Shown: piece by piece, positions 1-10,785 of the stretch | Position numbering within the stretch: the stretch's first letter is position 1 | Layout of the letters: every line of letters starts with the position of its first letter | Assembly (NCBI GenBank): GCA_019916065.1 | Contig: CM034243.1 | Location: 29,910,147 to 29,974,146, forward strand | From: Vitellaria paradoxa | Taxonomy: Eukaryota; Streptophyta; Magnoliopsida; Ericales; Sapotaceae | Direction of reading: 5' to 3' | Length of the DNA: 64,000 bases | Position numbers and translations under genes: made by a program | Notes under the pieces: model-generated | Databases searched by the model: none | What the model was told of the DNA's origin: nothing | The model's input: the letters and a program-made list of their open reading frames with translations, nothing else

Positions 1-487
1 GTAGTTTTGACCTAGTATATTTTATAAAATTAAAAATATTACATATTAATATAAACACATGTTGGTAGGTAGTATATGTCTATAAGGGCACACATATTAA
101 TATGTACGTATTGATATTAGTTTTTTGAGTCTTCTCAGAATTTTCAGTTATTTCCAATTTTTTTGTGAACAAAAATGCTTAAAAATAGAATATCCAGGTT
201 AAAGAAAAAAAAAAGAAACTTTTTTTCCGTAATTATTATTATTATTATTTTTTAGAAATGTGTATAACCTGTCTAAAAGTTATTCCAAAAAAAAAAAAAT
301 CAAATTTTAGTGAAAAAGAATTTACACAAAACAAAACGATAAGTAAAAATAATAAATAAATAAATAAATAAGTCAAATAAATCTGATTATTTGTCGAACT
401 GAACCTTGCTAATATATGTTAAATAAAAATATGATAAAGTTGTGTAAGAGACTAACAGGAGATATTATGATATTTTTTAATATTTAA

Positions 488-803
488 GGCGGTATTTGAT
501 TTGCATTTATATATTTTGTTTTTCATTTTTGTTTTCAATTTTTTGTTTTATGTGTTTTATATTTTTAAAATTTTAAAATAAAGAAAATAAAAAATACGTT
601 TAATTTAACATTTTCTGCTTTTCATATTTTGATATTTTCCTTATTTTTAGTTAGAAATGCTCAAAATGACTTTTTGCCATTTTCTTATTTTTTATTTTTT
701 AAAATAAATTTTAAAAATACAAGAAATTAAATATATTTTAAACTATTTTCTTTATTTTTAAAAATACAAAATAAAAAATCGACTCAAAATAGATATACAT
801 CTA
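488..803 (+). mobile_element. MITE-like element, family B copy 1
   Basis: An AT-rich, roughly 316-bp stretch starts GGCGGTATTTGATTTGC and ends near AAAATAGATATAC. It shares its overall order of T-rich left half, a TTTTGCCATTTT-like centre and an ATATATTTTAAACTATTTTC segment with three other copies at about 7727, 45531 and 45921. No coding capacity is present. The terminal repeats are degenerate, so the superfamily is not assigned. Confidence 0.45.
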
Positions 804-1037
804 TATATCGTGTAGGCCCCCGAATGTATGAAACACTTTGTTTTGCAGTTGTTTGCCTGAAAGTCATTTAGAAAGTGTCTTATATGCTGATTTCTTCCCG
901 TTCAATTTAGAAATTATTTTCTAGTATGTTTTTAATTATTGACTAAATAACTCTGTGAAAAGTACCTCTCCTTCCTAGCAGTAGCTACAAACTATTGGCC
1001 AGCACTAAATTCAAATTATTCCAATATTACCAACTAA

Positions 1038-1369
1038 GGCCCTGTTTGGCATCAAGATAAACTTCTAAAAATCTCTACAAATCTCCAATAACCTCTTTAC
1101 ATCTAATTTTCCTGCCATCACTAATTTTAAAAAATTCTAATATTTTGCTAAAAAAATAAAAAATCTAGAAATAGGTTAACCGAATGTGTAAATTTTTTAT
1201 ACAATCGTATTCTTCGTTGTCGCTATTTTTTGTAAATTTTTTTGGATCCGTGGGAACGGATTTAAAAAACCGTTCTCACGGTTTGTGACTTTTCAAAAAA
1301 AAAAAGTGCCAAAATTTACCTTAAATCACATTTTATCTCAATTTATCTTGTTTTCTCTTACTCCGGGCC
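1038..1369. mobile_element. Tourist-like MITE with TAA flanks
   Basis: The ends are GGCCCTGTTTGGCATCAAG on the left and a sequence whose reverse complement starts GGCCCGGAGTAAGA on the right. Both sides are flanked by TAA, the 3-bp target typical of PIF/Harbinger-related Tourist MITEs. The 332-bp interior is non-coding and contains a hairpin of about 12 bp per arm near 1250-1282 (CCGTGGGAACGG and CCGTTCTCACGG with one mismatch). Element limits are read from the terminal similarity; family assignment is inference. Confidence 0.5.
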
Positions 1370-1518
1370 TAAGACTGAAAAAAATCAAAAAGATACTCGC
1401 AGCCAAGACAACAGTGGTGAGCAAATGTGCCTCAACTCGTAAACACAAAATTCACAGTATAAAAAATAAAGCAAACTAACATATAGGAGAAACTTATCAA
1501 AAATGTAATGGCAAAAAG

Positions 1519-1668
1519 TTAGAAGCGAGTGACTCTTACCAACCTTGGCCTGTGGAAAGTTTCAAGGAAATGATCCAAGTTGTCCTCTTCTAATCCTCCC
1601 TTATCAGGGAAACTGTCGATAAGGAAGACCAACTTCAATGTTAAGAGAGTGATGAGAGATGGAAACAT
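1519..1668 (-). other. Possible orphan exon or short ORF (49 aa)
   Basis: On the minus strand an ATG at 1668 opens a 49-codon frame with a hydrophobic start followed by an acidic stretch (GLEEDNLDHFLETF-like) and a strong donor-like GTAAGA after position 1540. Composition is less AT-rich than the surroundings, and the frame reads more like protein than its neighbours do. I recognise no family and see no partner exon downstream on this strand. It could be a captured gene fragment, a first exon of an unseen gene, or chance. Confidence 0.15.
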
Positions 1669-4600
1669 TTAAAGCTTGGAGGTGCATCTTTACTCATATT
1701 CAATTTGTGCTATTATTATTTTTTTATAATAACACCAAAAATAAAAAAATAAAAAATACTACTCCAGACCTAGTCAGACCTGCAAAACAAGGGAAAGGAA
1801 AGTTAGACCACCACAATCTGTTTTTGCAACCGTGCCTTGAGGTCTAAAACTTTATATATTCAGAAAAAACAAATATACTTCAATATTTCTACAAAAGCCT
1901 TCCTGCTTATTGCTTAGCAACCAATTTTCACCCACAAACATTATTTCTCACAATTTTTCTTGTTCCCCCTTTTTTTTTTTTTTTTTTTTTTCTTTTCATT
2001 TCCAAGTCAGGTTTGTTCACCTTTTGACTCAAGCGTGCTAATTAAAAAAGAATGAACCTTTGTTTTGATAATCCAACTATACATGAGGTACAATCTTGCA
2101 TCCCCTGCTATCCACTATTATTTGTGATCAAAGAACTAAAGTCAATATTTACTCATTAATTCATTTTTGAAATCACACTATCATAAAACGCTTAATGCTT
2201 GCTTAATTTTTATTCTCTTTAACAAAAACTAAGAGATCATGAATTAAGGGATTATATAAATGTGTGATTGTGGCATGTATTACGTGACACACAGATTATT
2301 TCTTTTGATTAGTATAGACATAATTGTAAAATGAAAATTCTTAACGAGGCTTCTTAATGAGTGAGGGTGGTGTTGCAACAACAGTAAGGAATTGAGGGAG
2401 AACCAGAGAATGCGAGAGAGAGTGAGAGAGATGTGTGAGGCAATAGGGCTAGGGCTAAATGCGCACAAAAGGAAAAGGCAATGGAGGAAAGAATTTAATC
2501 TTTCATAGTTGCGATTGCCTAAAGCGGTCTCTGTATAGAATTGCAAACCAACTCTTAAGGAGGTCGCCCAAACTAGGGGATGTGAAAAGTCGATTTTCTA
2601 GTAGTACAGGCAATATGCACACACGTCAAGACCAGCCATTCTATAAAATAATTAAGAAAAAGATGCATGAAATACAAGAGAGACATCAATATGTTGTGGC
2701 ATTTGCATCCCAATCATGCCTACAACATGTTCTTTAAAAAAAAATCACCAAAGCTATGTTACATGGACTTTTGATACGGATGCAAGTATAAGTACATGTT
2801 TAAAAGTCAAATCCACTAATTCTCTTAGTCAATGATACGGTGACACAAGAAATTATATATAATTACATATTTAATATTACTATTTTATTTGATAGGGTAC
2901 TATGATATTAACAAGGTACCCTTAGAGTATTTCATCCATAAAATACAAAATTTTATATATAAATATATGTTAAAATTGAATTGCTACATATATTGGTATG
3001 GATATCCAATTATATATAGAACAAATATATAATACCCTTACCCAAGTGCCCTTATTCTAGTGTCAAGTATCCAACACGGGTAACTTGTATGTTTAGAAGA
3101 GCCCATGCAACATAACACCAATGGATGAAGCGAGTCTCAATACTAAAAACCATGCATCTTTTATAATTTATTGAGAAGAAAACAAATTGTGTGAGAACTA
3201 GAATGGTCAAAAAACACTCATAGACTGCTACAGAACTAGAATAATAAAGATAGTTTACAATCAACATGGAGTGACCAAGAGAAGTAGGGTCATAAAATAA
3301 CAAACTGTCTGGGTCCCAATTACTAAACTACAACAGTAGATTCATCAAAACAGAGCAATCAACAAAGCTTAAGTCCATGAAGCAACAATTGCCAGGAGTT
3401 CCAAACTGAATATCTTCTGGAGTCACCCATCTATCAGACTCTCACATGGCAGTCAATAGCTTTTTTAGTTCTTAATCTGCAGTACAGGGGTTTCGAATTG
3501 AGGAGACCAGTGTTCTTGGTCTTTCTGTTGCTAACTCGCTGCCACCGTTACTTCTGATTGTCATAACACAATTATTGACATAGACAGCCTCCATTTCTTT
3601 TAAAGGGGGCTCAAAAGCTATGGCAGACTTTAAAAATCAAGTCAGCACGAGAGGGACACTAGTTGATAACCCAATTACTCTAGTGCTCCCATTTCTCATG
3701 CCCATTCCTGAAGAAAGGAAGGTAATTGTAGTGGAATTCTTTAAGGAATGGAAAATCTACACTCAAAACAGGCTCGTGTTCATGCTGCTTTCAATCCAAA
3801 ACTGTAAGGTTTTTTTTTTTTTTTTTTTTTTTTAAAGCAGACACTTGGAAACACTTCTTGCCAAAGCCTACTCCCTAACCACCCTTCCCCAGAAAAGAAA
3901 AAAAAAAAAAAAAAGTACATCTCTCACAAGCCTGTTTCGACAGTGTTACTTGGACCATGAAATCTCTAGGAAGCTTTGGTATAAATTGAGCTAATGAACA
4001 GTAATATTATGATGAATTTAGCAAATCTAATACCCATTTTCCTTCATAATTCACCATTGCACCAGTGAACGAGGATGAGGAAGAGTCATTGATTCTATCG
4101 CAGGTGTAACTAAAATTACATATAAGCAGAAGCCAAAATAGCTTATGAATGGGAAGTAGACCAAGCAGTACAAGACTGGCACCTACAATGACAATTCCAG
4201 TAATAAATACGCAACGAGGCAGTACCAACCAAAAATTGTCACAGAAAAAAGGCACTCATGCAAGCAACTTTTGTCAAAGGAATTCAAATCATTTAATGCC
4301 AGCTTCGTCTGTCACTCTATAACCAACAGATGCTATGCCACATGCTGGCACCAGTCCAGAGTGGAGGGTTTTGAGTTTGCTCCCTTCAATTCAAATCGAA
4401 TATTTTATCAACTATTCAATGCATAAACTCAAACTCAATAGTTAAGGGCCTTTAGGCCATTCAAAGAGCAGAAGAAGAAAACTAGGAAGTCAAACATTCC
4501 AGTGACAGTCAGTCACAGAAGATATACGTAAAACATTCATGACTAAAGCCAAACAAATTTGTGCAGATCCACATTGCCTCTCTCAACCACTCACTATTTC

Positions 4601-5040
4601 TCACTTGTTTTACACTTTCCATTTGTTATGCCTTTTATGATAATAACACTACATGTTATTCTACTGCAGAACAGCAGAAGCATGAGCGGAAACACTTGAA
4701 CCAAAACTTAGCACTCCGAATTTTAGCTCGGAAAATATGAAAGGGGAAAAAAAATACGAAATGCCTACATAACTTTGGAAACGGAAGTTTAATAATTAAT
4801 CTGACAACAACCTAGATAACATTCGTCCATGCTTAACCTACCGTCTATTGCCATTTTCAATGCAATAATCAGAACTGCCCTAAACTACAAACCAGAAAGG
4901 ATATCTCAGCCAAACATAGACTAAGGATAAATCAATTTAACATATTCACTACCAAGTATGATTGCTCTAATTCAACAAACTTGCAAGTATTGTCTCCTAT
5001 AAACACAATCATTTAGGCAATTTAGCATAAGTTGAGTGAC

Positions 5041-5046
5041 TTTATT
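5041..5046 (-). terminator. Candidate poly(A) signal of FTRA
   Basis: On the minus strand the hexamer AATAAA lies about 140 nt past the FTRA stop codon, a normal spacing for a plant 3' UTR. This is the best match to the consensus in the region; plant poly(A) signals are loose, so the site is a candidate only. Confidence 0.35.
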
Positions 5047-5187
5047 CAGAACAATTGATTCACTGAAATGAATTATCTACATCAATTGGTGGAAAATAGA
5101 ACTTGTACAGAGTGACAGTCATTGCTCCACTGAGATTCATGGTAGCAACAGCATTGGGGGAAAGCAAAATCAAGACTCAACTACAAG

Positions 5188-5709
5188 TCAATCGAGTAAC
5201 TCAAACTCTTCTTCCTTGAGATGGGCGAAGAACTTGACCGGTCCGCGGCCTTCCACATCCGCCACGAACTCAACTTTGAACGGCAGATTGGCAGAAATAC
5301 GCCTACCCTTCCAAACCCCAACGTACTGCTTCAAAACCCCTTCCTTCCCAGTCAAATCAATCTCAGGAACCCTCGGCACGTGGTACACCTTCAACGGCAC
5401 CTTAACCCTAACCCTCACCCCGATCTTCTCCGCAGCGGCGGCGGCCTCCTCCTCCTCCTCCTCCTCCTCCGACAGCACCACCACCGCACCCGATGGATAA
5501 GCTTCCATGAAGGTCGTGGAATCGGATGGCCTCAACAGTAACGGTGGGAACGCTCTTCTCCGATAAACGCCACCGTCCATGAGAGGTGTAGAAAATGACG
5601 TCGCATAAGAGGACGGGGTGCTGGTTTTCGACAAGTTGAAGAGGAGTGAGGTGGCGTTGCGGTGGTTGTTCGCTGCTGCCGGGAAGAAGAATAGAGAAGA
5701 AGACGCCAT
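5188..5709 (-). CDS. FTRA: Ferredoxin-thioredoxin reductase variable subunit (subunit A), chloroplastic
   Basis: This intron-less frame encodes 173 aa. Residues about 1-75 are rich in Ser, Ala, Thr and Phe with few acidic residues, as expected of a plastid transit peptide. A run of eight Glu (81-88) then five Ala (89-93) comes from GAG/GCC-type codon repeats. Residues 95-173 form the conserved SH3-like FTR variable-chain domain, recognisable from VKVPLKVYHVPRVPEIDLTG, the LKQYVGVWKGR segment and the C-terminal GRGPVKFFAHL block. In the family this subunit pairs with the catalytic Fe-S subunit (FTRB) in the stroma, stabilising the heterodimer that passes electrons from ferredoxin to thioredoxins and so switches Calvin-cycle enzymes in light. 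The variable subunit has no catalytic cysteines, and none is visible here. The start is the first ATG after a TATA-like stretch. Length fits the family. Confidence 0.93.
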   Translation of the reverse strand: MASSSLFFFPAAANNHRNATSLLFNLSKTSTPSSYATSFSTPLMDGGVYRRRAFPPLLLRPSDSTTFMEAYPSGAVVVLSEEEEEEEEAAAAAEKIGVRVRVKVPLKVYHVPRVPEIDLTGKEGVLKQYVGVWKGRRISANLPFKVEFVADVEGRGPVKFFAHLKEEEFELLD

Positions 5710-5743
5710 GTTTAGGTCTCTTATCCCACTAATTCATGGATGG

Positions 5744-5758
5744 ATATATATATATATA
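5744..5758 (-). promoter_or_regulatory. TATA-like element upstream of FTRA
   Basis: An uninterrupted alternating AT stretch lies 35-50 bp before the FTRA start codon on the minus strand. If it is the TATA box, the 5' UTR is very short. It could instead be a dinucleotide microsatellite with no promoter role. Confidence 0.4.
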
Positions 5759-5841
5759 CACATCTGCGTATATCGTGCGGACTGAGCAGGGAAGCTATTG
5801 AACTAATCGATAAATGGTCGAGGAAGGGCGCATGGAAAGAC

Positions 5842-5847
5842 CACGTG
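5842..5847 (-). promoter_or_regulatory. G-box (CACGTG) upstream of FTRA
   Basis: The palindromic hexamer CACGTG sits about 135 bp before the FTRA start. G-boxes bind bZIP and bHLH factors (HY5, PIFs) in many light-regulated chloroplast genes, so the position is sensible for this gene. Function is inferred. Confidence 0.4.
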
Positions 5848-6107
5848 ATTCTTACCAGCTTCGATAGTGTATAATGAAGTAGGTGGCACTTTATTTATTT
5901 TTTTTAAATTTTTGGTTTTTGATTTTTGCAACAATATAAATATATTTGATAATAAAATAGCGAAAATTACACTTTACCCCTTAAAATTCGCCTAAAAAGA
6001 CATGACACATTTAAAAATCAACACATAACCAGTTTAAAAGTCAACATGTGGTCTCTTATAATTTGATATTTGAATTAAAGTGTAAATTAATTAAATTTAT
6101 TAATTTA

Positions 6108-6456
6108 AGAGATATTTGGAGGCACAATTTTTAGTAATTTTTAGTCATAAATTATTCATTGTAATTTTTGATATGTTTAGTGAAACAAGTTATAATTTTT
6201 AACAATTTTTTGTAATTTTTAGGTGTTTGATAAAATTTTTGATAGCTTTTAGTAATTTTTAGTAACTTTTGAGTATTTGGTAAAATTTTTTGTAATTTTT
6301 AGCAACTTTTATGCGTTTGATAAAACTTTTAATAACTTTTAAATTGAACAAATTATTGTAGCAGAACAGAAAAGTGACAAAATTTAAGATTTTACCAAAC
6401 ACCTATTTTATAACTTGTAGTAGATTTTTGTAAATTTTGTGCTACCAAACACCACC
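6108..6456 (+). mobile_element. Tourist-like MITE, family C copy 1
   Basis: The left end reads AGAGATATTTGGAGGCACAA and the reverse complement of the right end reads GGTGGTGTTTGGTAGCACAA. The element is flanked by TTA on both sides, fitting a PIF/Harbinger-type 3-bp target duplication. The interior is made of degenerate ~40-bp units of the type GTGTTTGGTAAAATTTTTAG followed by TAATTTTTAGTAACTTTT. No ORF of note. The neighbouring element at 6850-7208 is of the same family and orientation. Confidence 0.6.
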
Positions 6457-6849
6457 TTAATTGGATTTGTGTCTCATATGTCATTGTATTTTAAAAATAA
6501 ATACATGACTTTTTATAATTTAGACCTTTGTGAATTTTTTGTGAAGTTGTTATATTTAATTAAATCTGTGCTTCGTGTCCATTAGGGTGCAAAAGTTTCC
6601 TGATCGGTTTGACCATTTAAAACTAAAAAAAAAATGTAATATATATTTTAAAATTAAATTTAAAAAATTAAGAAATGTTTTTTAATATGAAAATAATAAA
6701 AATATATAATTTAAGTAAATAACAGGTTAACGGGTAACCCGACTCATTAACCCGCTAATCTGTTTAACCTACTAACCTGTCAAACTTTAATGCAATGAGG
6801 GTCGAGAGACTTAAAAAATTGACAGGTCGACCTACCAACTCACAATTTA

Positions 6850-7208
6850 GAACGCGTTTGGGGGTATAATTTTTTTTTTTTTTGGTAATTTTTAGTTAAA
6901 ATTATTAGTTATAATTTTTTATGTGTTTAATAAAATAAGTTACAATTTTTAGTAATTTTTTATAATTTTTGTGTGTTTGGTAAAATTTTTGGTAACATTT
7001 AGTAATTTTTAATAATTTATGAGTGTTTGGTAAAATTTTTAGCAATTTTTAATAACTTTTGTGTGTTTGGTAAAACTTTTAATGACTTTTTTGAGTCGAG
7101 CAAATCACTGTATCAGAGCAAAAAAATAACAAAAATTAAAATTTTACCAAACAGTTATTTTGTATTTTTGGTAGATTTTTACACATTTTTATACTGCCAA
7201 ACACGCCC
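6850..7208 (+). mobile_element. Tourist-like MITE, family C copy 2
   Basis: The left end reads GAACGCGTTTGGGGGTATAA, the reverse complement of the right end reads GGGCGTGTTTGGCAGTATAA, and TTA flanks both sides. Internal sequence follows the same order of degenerate GTGTTTGGTAAAATTTTT units as the copy at 6108-6456, in the same orientation, 393 bp downstream. Non-coding. Confidence 0.62.
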
Positions 7209-7726
7209 TTATGTGCCGCGAGGCTTCACATGTAATTGCACCAAAAAACATTATTAAAAAAATATATAAATAAGTTTTGCTTTTAGTCTGTCTAAAAGTT
7301 GAAAAATAATTTTATTCAATATAAAAAAAGATAAAAATATATTTTTCTCTATTCATTTTTGTAAAAATCTATTTCCTCCAATTAATTTTGATTCTTGAAC
7401 TACTAATTCAATTAAATTTAATGGATTTTGTTAATTTTAAAGAGCCATCTATTAACTGTTAAAGTATAAAGGATTATGTATTTTTTCAGCGAACTCCAAG
7501 AGTGTGAAGTGTAATTACCATATAAAAAAAAACATAGTTATATACATATATATATATATATAATTTACAATATACACTTTGATAATTCAAAAACCACAAA
7601 CTAAAGAAAAATTATTAAAAGTATCACACTATAATCGAACTCAAATTTTGGTAGTTAAATTTTCTTTTTTATTTTGTTTAAAATTTCTTATAAGAAAATG
7701 AAAATAAGGAAAATGATAAAAATATT

Positions 7727-8046
7727 ATGGTATTTGGTTTGTATTTTTATTTTTTATTTTTATTTTTTAGTTTTTGTTTTTGTTTTGAGACTCGTGTTTT
7801 TTAAGGATACTGAAAATATATTTGATTTGACTTTTTTTATTTTTTTATATTTTGAGATTTTTCTTGTTTAGGTTAAAAATACTTAAAACAACTTTTGTCC
7901 ATTTTGTATTTCGTGTGTAAATCTATTTTCTATTTTCTAAAACAGATTCTAAAAAAATGAATGAATAAATTCATTTTGAACTATTTTTCTTGTTTTCAGA
8001 AATATCAAATAAAAAATAAATTCAAAACAGGTATACTAAATGGCAA
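7727..8046 (+). mobile_element. MITE-like element, family B copy 2
   Basis: It begins GGTATTTGGTTTGTATTTTT and ends TTCAAAACAGGTATACTAAA then TGGCA. The inner part contains TTTTGTCCATTTTGTATTTC and a TTTTGAACTATTTTTCTTG segment shared with copies at 488, 45531 and 45921. AT-rich and non-coding; a short frame at 7674-7871 overlaps it but is only T-rich low complexity. Confidence 0.5.
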
Positions 8047-9485
8047 CTAATAGATCACCATACGAAACAAAACTACAAGCAAAAAAATGGTGAGCCGATT
8101 TACATTTTATAAATACTTTATTGCACTCCACTTTATTTTTTTCTTTACGTAAAATTACAAAACTAGTATTTTTTGACTAACTAATCTTATATCTAATTCA
8201 AAATGATATAATGCCATTCATAAAGAAAATATTTACAAATTTGAATAAACACTCTTAGGCATACAAAAGAATAAAAAAAAATTATTTTGAAAAACTAAAA
8301 TAATTTATATTTATATTTATATATGTAACAATCATATAAAAATAAATTTTATTTTATTTTATTTCATAATTTAATTAAATAAAAAAATAATTTTCTTTCA
8401 TTCCTTTTGTTTACAAACCTGTGTTATTTTTTCAATCATTTAGTAAAATTTATACTATTCTTTCAATTCTCATAATGTAGTAATATATTTTAAAAATAAT
8501 GTAATGAAATAAAATGTTAGTGTGATAAATATTAAAATAACTAGTTTATGAAATATTTAAAAAATAAATAAATATTAAAATGATTAAAAAATAACAAAAA
8601 TTTGTAAATAAATTGAAATGAAGTAAGTTATTTTCTTATTTAATTAAGTTATAAAATAAATTAAAATTTATTTTTATATGATCGCTAAAAATATAACAAA
8701 AAATTTATTTTAATCTTTCAAAATATTTTGTTTACACAAAATGTGTAAACTTGAAAATAAGATATTATAATTATGTCCTAGATTGGATTTTGATGTAAGA
8801 ATATTTATGACATTATAAGTATATAAAATATATGTAAAAAAAATATGAGTAATTATATAATTTTAACTAATAAAAAGGTAAAACAAAATGCAAGAGGTTA
8901 TTTGTAAAGTGTAAATATGCATATCTACAGGGAAATATCCAATTGTGTTTAAGTTTATCGAGCGAAATCAAATTCTTTGTTAATGATATGTTTGAAACAT
9001 GGATTTATGAAGGAAAAAGAAAAGTGAAGGGAAAATAAAATTTAGAATTTATATAATTTTTATATACTTTATATTTACATTATTTTTCTATATCTAGCGG
9101 AGCACTATCCATGCAATTGAAACTTTTTTAATAACAAAAAAAAAAGTGTTTCTTTTACTTTATTCAAATTTCTAAAAAGCAAAACAATAAAAAAAAATAA
9201 CAATTCAACAAATAAATATTTTAATACAGTAAAAAAATAGATTAGAAAAGTATTGTAGAATCAATTAAACAGAAAAAATGTAAAATAAGAAAGGGATAAT
9301 TTTTAACATATACTAAGAAATATATACATTTATTCAAACAGAATTAAAAAAATATTAATCTGAAAATTAGGTAAACTTAGTAATTAATTTTTTTCTTTTC
9401 CCAAAAACCCTACTAATGTTTATTAAGTGTAGATATGGTTGCCAAGTCAGATTGAGCCTAATTTTGTTTAGATACAACTTGTATA

Positions 9486-10627
9486 GGTTTATTTGGCAAT
9501 CATTTTGTTTTAATTTTTTTTATTTTTATTTCTACTTTTTTTAAAAATTGAATATGAAAACATGTTTGATAAATTTGTTTTCAGTTTTCAATTTTCAAAA
9601 ATATGAAAACTATTATCAAAATTTCTAAAAATTATGAAAATATGAAAAATGTATTTTATTAAGTTTTTATTTTCACTTACCAAAAAAAAATTTATTTTTA
9701 ATTTTTATTTTTTTCCATAATTACTATCAGTCATAACCATCACCTTCGCCATCCACATTCGGTTATCGCCGACCATCACCACCACCATCCCCACCCACCT
9801 CGGATCACTACCAACAACTGCCGTTTCTTTACACATCTCTAACAACCACCAATATATATATTATTTCATATATGTTAACACTAATATGTTAAATTAGATA
9901 TTAAACATAATAAAAATATATTAAATATAATGTAATTAATAATTAATTTAATATATATATATATATATATTAAATTATATATTATATACAATTTAATTAA
10001 TATAACCAGTACAATCAAATTATATTGGATAAATTTTACTTTGATTGAATTAATATATTAAATTATAAATATATAATTTAATTAATAATTACTTTCATCA
10101 ATTAATTAATTTAATAAATTAAATTACAAATATAATTTAATGACTAATTAATAATTAACTAAAATAAATCAATTATAATTTAATTTAATTAATTAAATTA
10201 ATTGAAAAATATTTTATTTTATTATTTTTAATAAATAATATTATTAAATTATATTTTATGTATTTTATTTTTATTGAATTAAATTATTATTAATTAAAAA
10301 TTTAACGAATTAATTAAATCAAATTAGTTTAAGATAATTAACATAGAATATATTTTATTAAAATATTTTTAAAAAATAATATAATAAATTATTTTTAATA
10401 TATTTTATTTTGATTATATTAAGTTATTTTTAACAAATAATATAATCAAAATAATTAAATTTAATTAATTAACAACCATACATATCAACTAACAACTATC
10501 GTTACCAAACGTACTTTAAATTTTTATTTTCTTTTTCTGCTATGAAAATGAAAACTAAAAATTAAAAACTAAACATAAAAATTCAACACAAAAATTAAAA
10601 ATGGATAATTTTACCAAACATGCCCTT
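9486..10627. mobile_element. Possible composite AT-rich DNA transposon
   Basis: The left border resembles TTATTTGGCAATCATTTTG followed by a T-rich arm, and the reverse complement of the right border reads GGGCATGTTTGGTAAAATTA followed by a similar T-rich arm. Between them lies an unusual C-rich block (about 9735-9835, many CACC/CATC motifs) and a long, nearly pure AT tract (about 9850-10460). This suggests a non-autonomous element, possibly with nested insertions. Borders and class are uncertain. Confidence 0.3.
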
Positions 10628-10760
10628 ACTAAGCAAGTTCTATTTTTCATTCAAGGTCAACTTATTTGTAAATAAACAAGTTTAAGTGAATCTCATGACA
10701 AGTCCAAGCCGTTCATAAACAACCTCTTCATAGTTAGTTTTTTGTATTGCCCCGCGCCGC

Positions 10761-10785
10761 GGGGGGGGGGGGGGGGGGGGGGGGG
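10761..10785 (+). repeat. Homopolymer run of 25 G
   Basis: Twenty-five consecutive G follow a GC-only stretch (CCCCGCGCCGC) inside otherwise AT-rich DNA. Such a run could form a G-quadruplex, but long G runs next to abrupt composition change are also common assembly or sequencing artefacts. Confidence 0.8.

Larger units (their letters stand above)
1..5040. other. Gene-poor AT-rich intergenic region left of FTRA
   Basis: I see no convincing gene here. The first 1.5 kb is AT-rich and holds two MITE-like elements (about 488-803 and 1038-1369). Long T runs lie near 1970-1991 and 3810-3832, and a long A run near 3900-3914. The stretch from about 3300 to 5040 has more balanced composition and could be transcribed non-coding DNA or the edge of an unseen gene, but the open frames in it are short, lack recognisable domains and show no plausible splice partners. 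Confidence 0.6.

Noticed and set aside
2459..2737. 92-aa plus-strand frame
   Set aside because: No recognisable domain, no splice partners, ordinary composition for chance frames in this region.
5400..5420. Telomere-like CCCTAACCCT sequence
   Set aside because: It is part of the FTRA coding sequence (Val-Arg-Val-Lys codons), only two units long.
7674..7871. 65-aa hydrophobic frame
   Set aside because: Pure T-rich translation (Phe/Tyr/Leu/Ile) within a family-B MITE.
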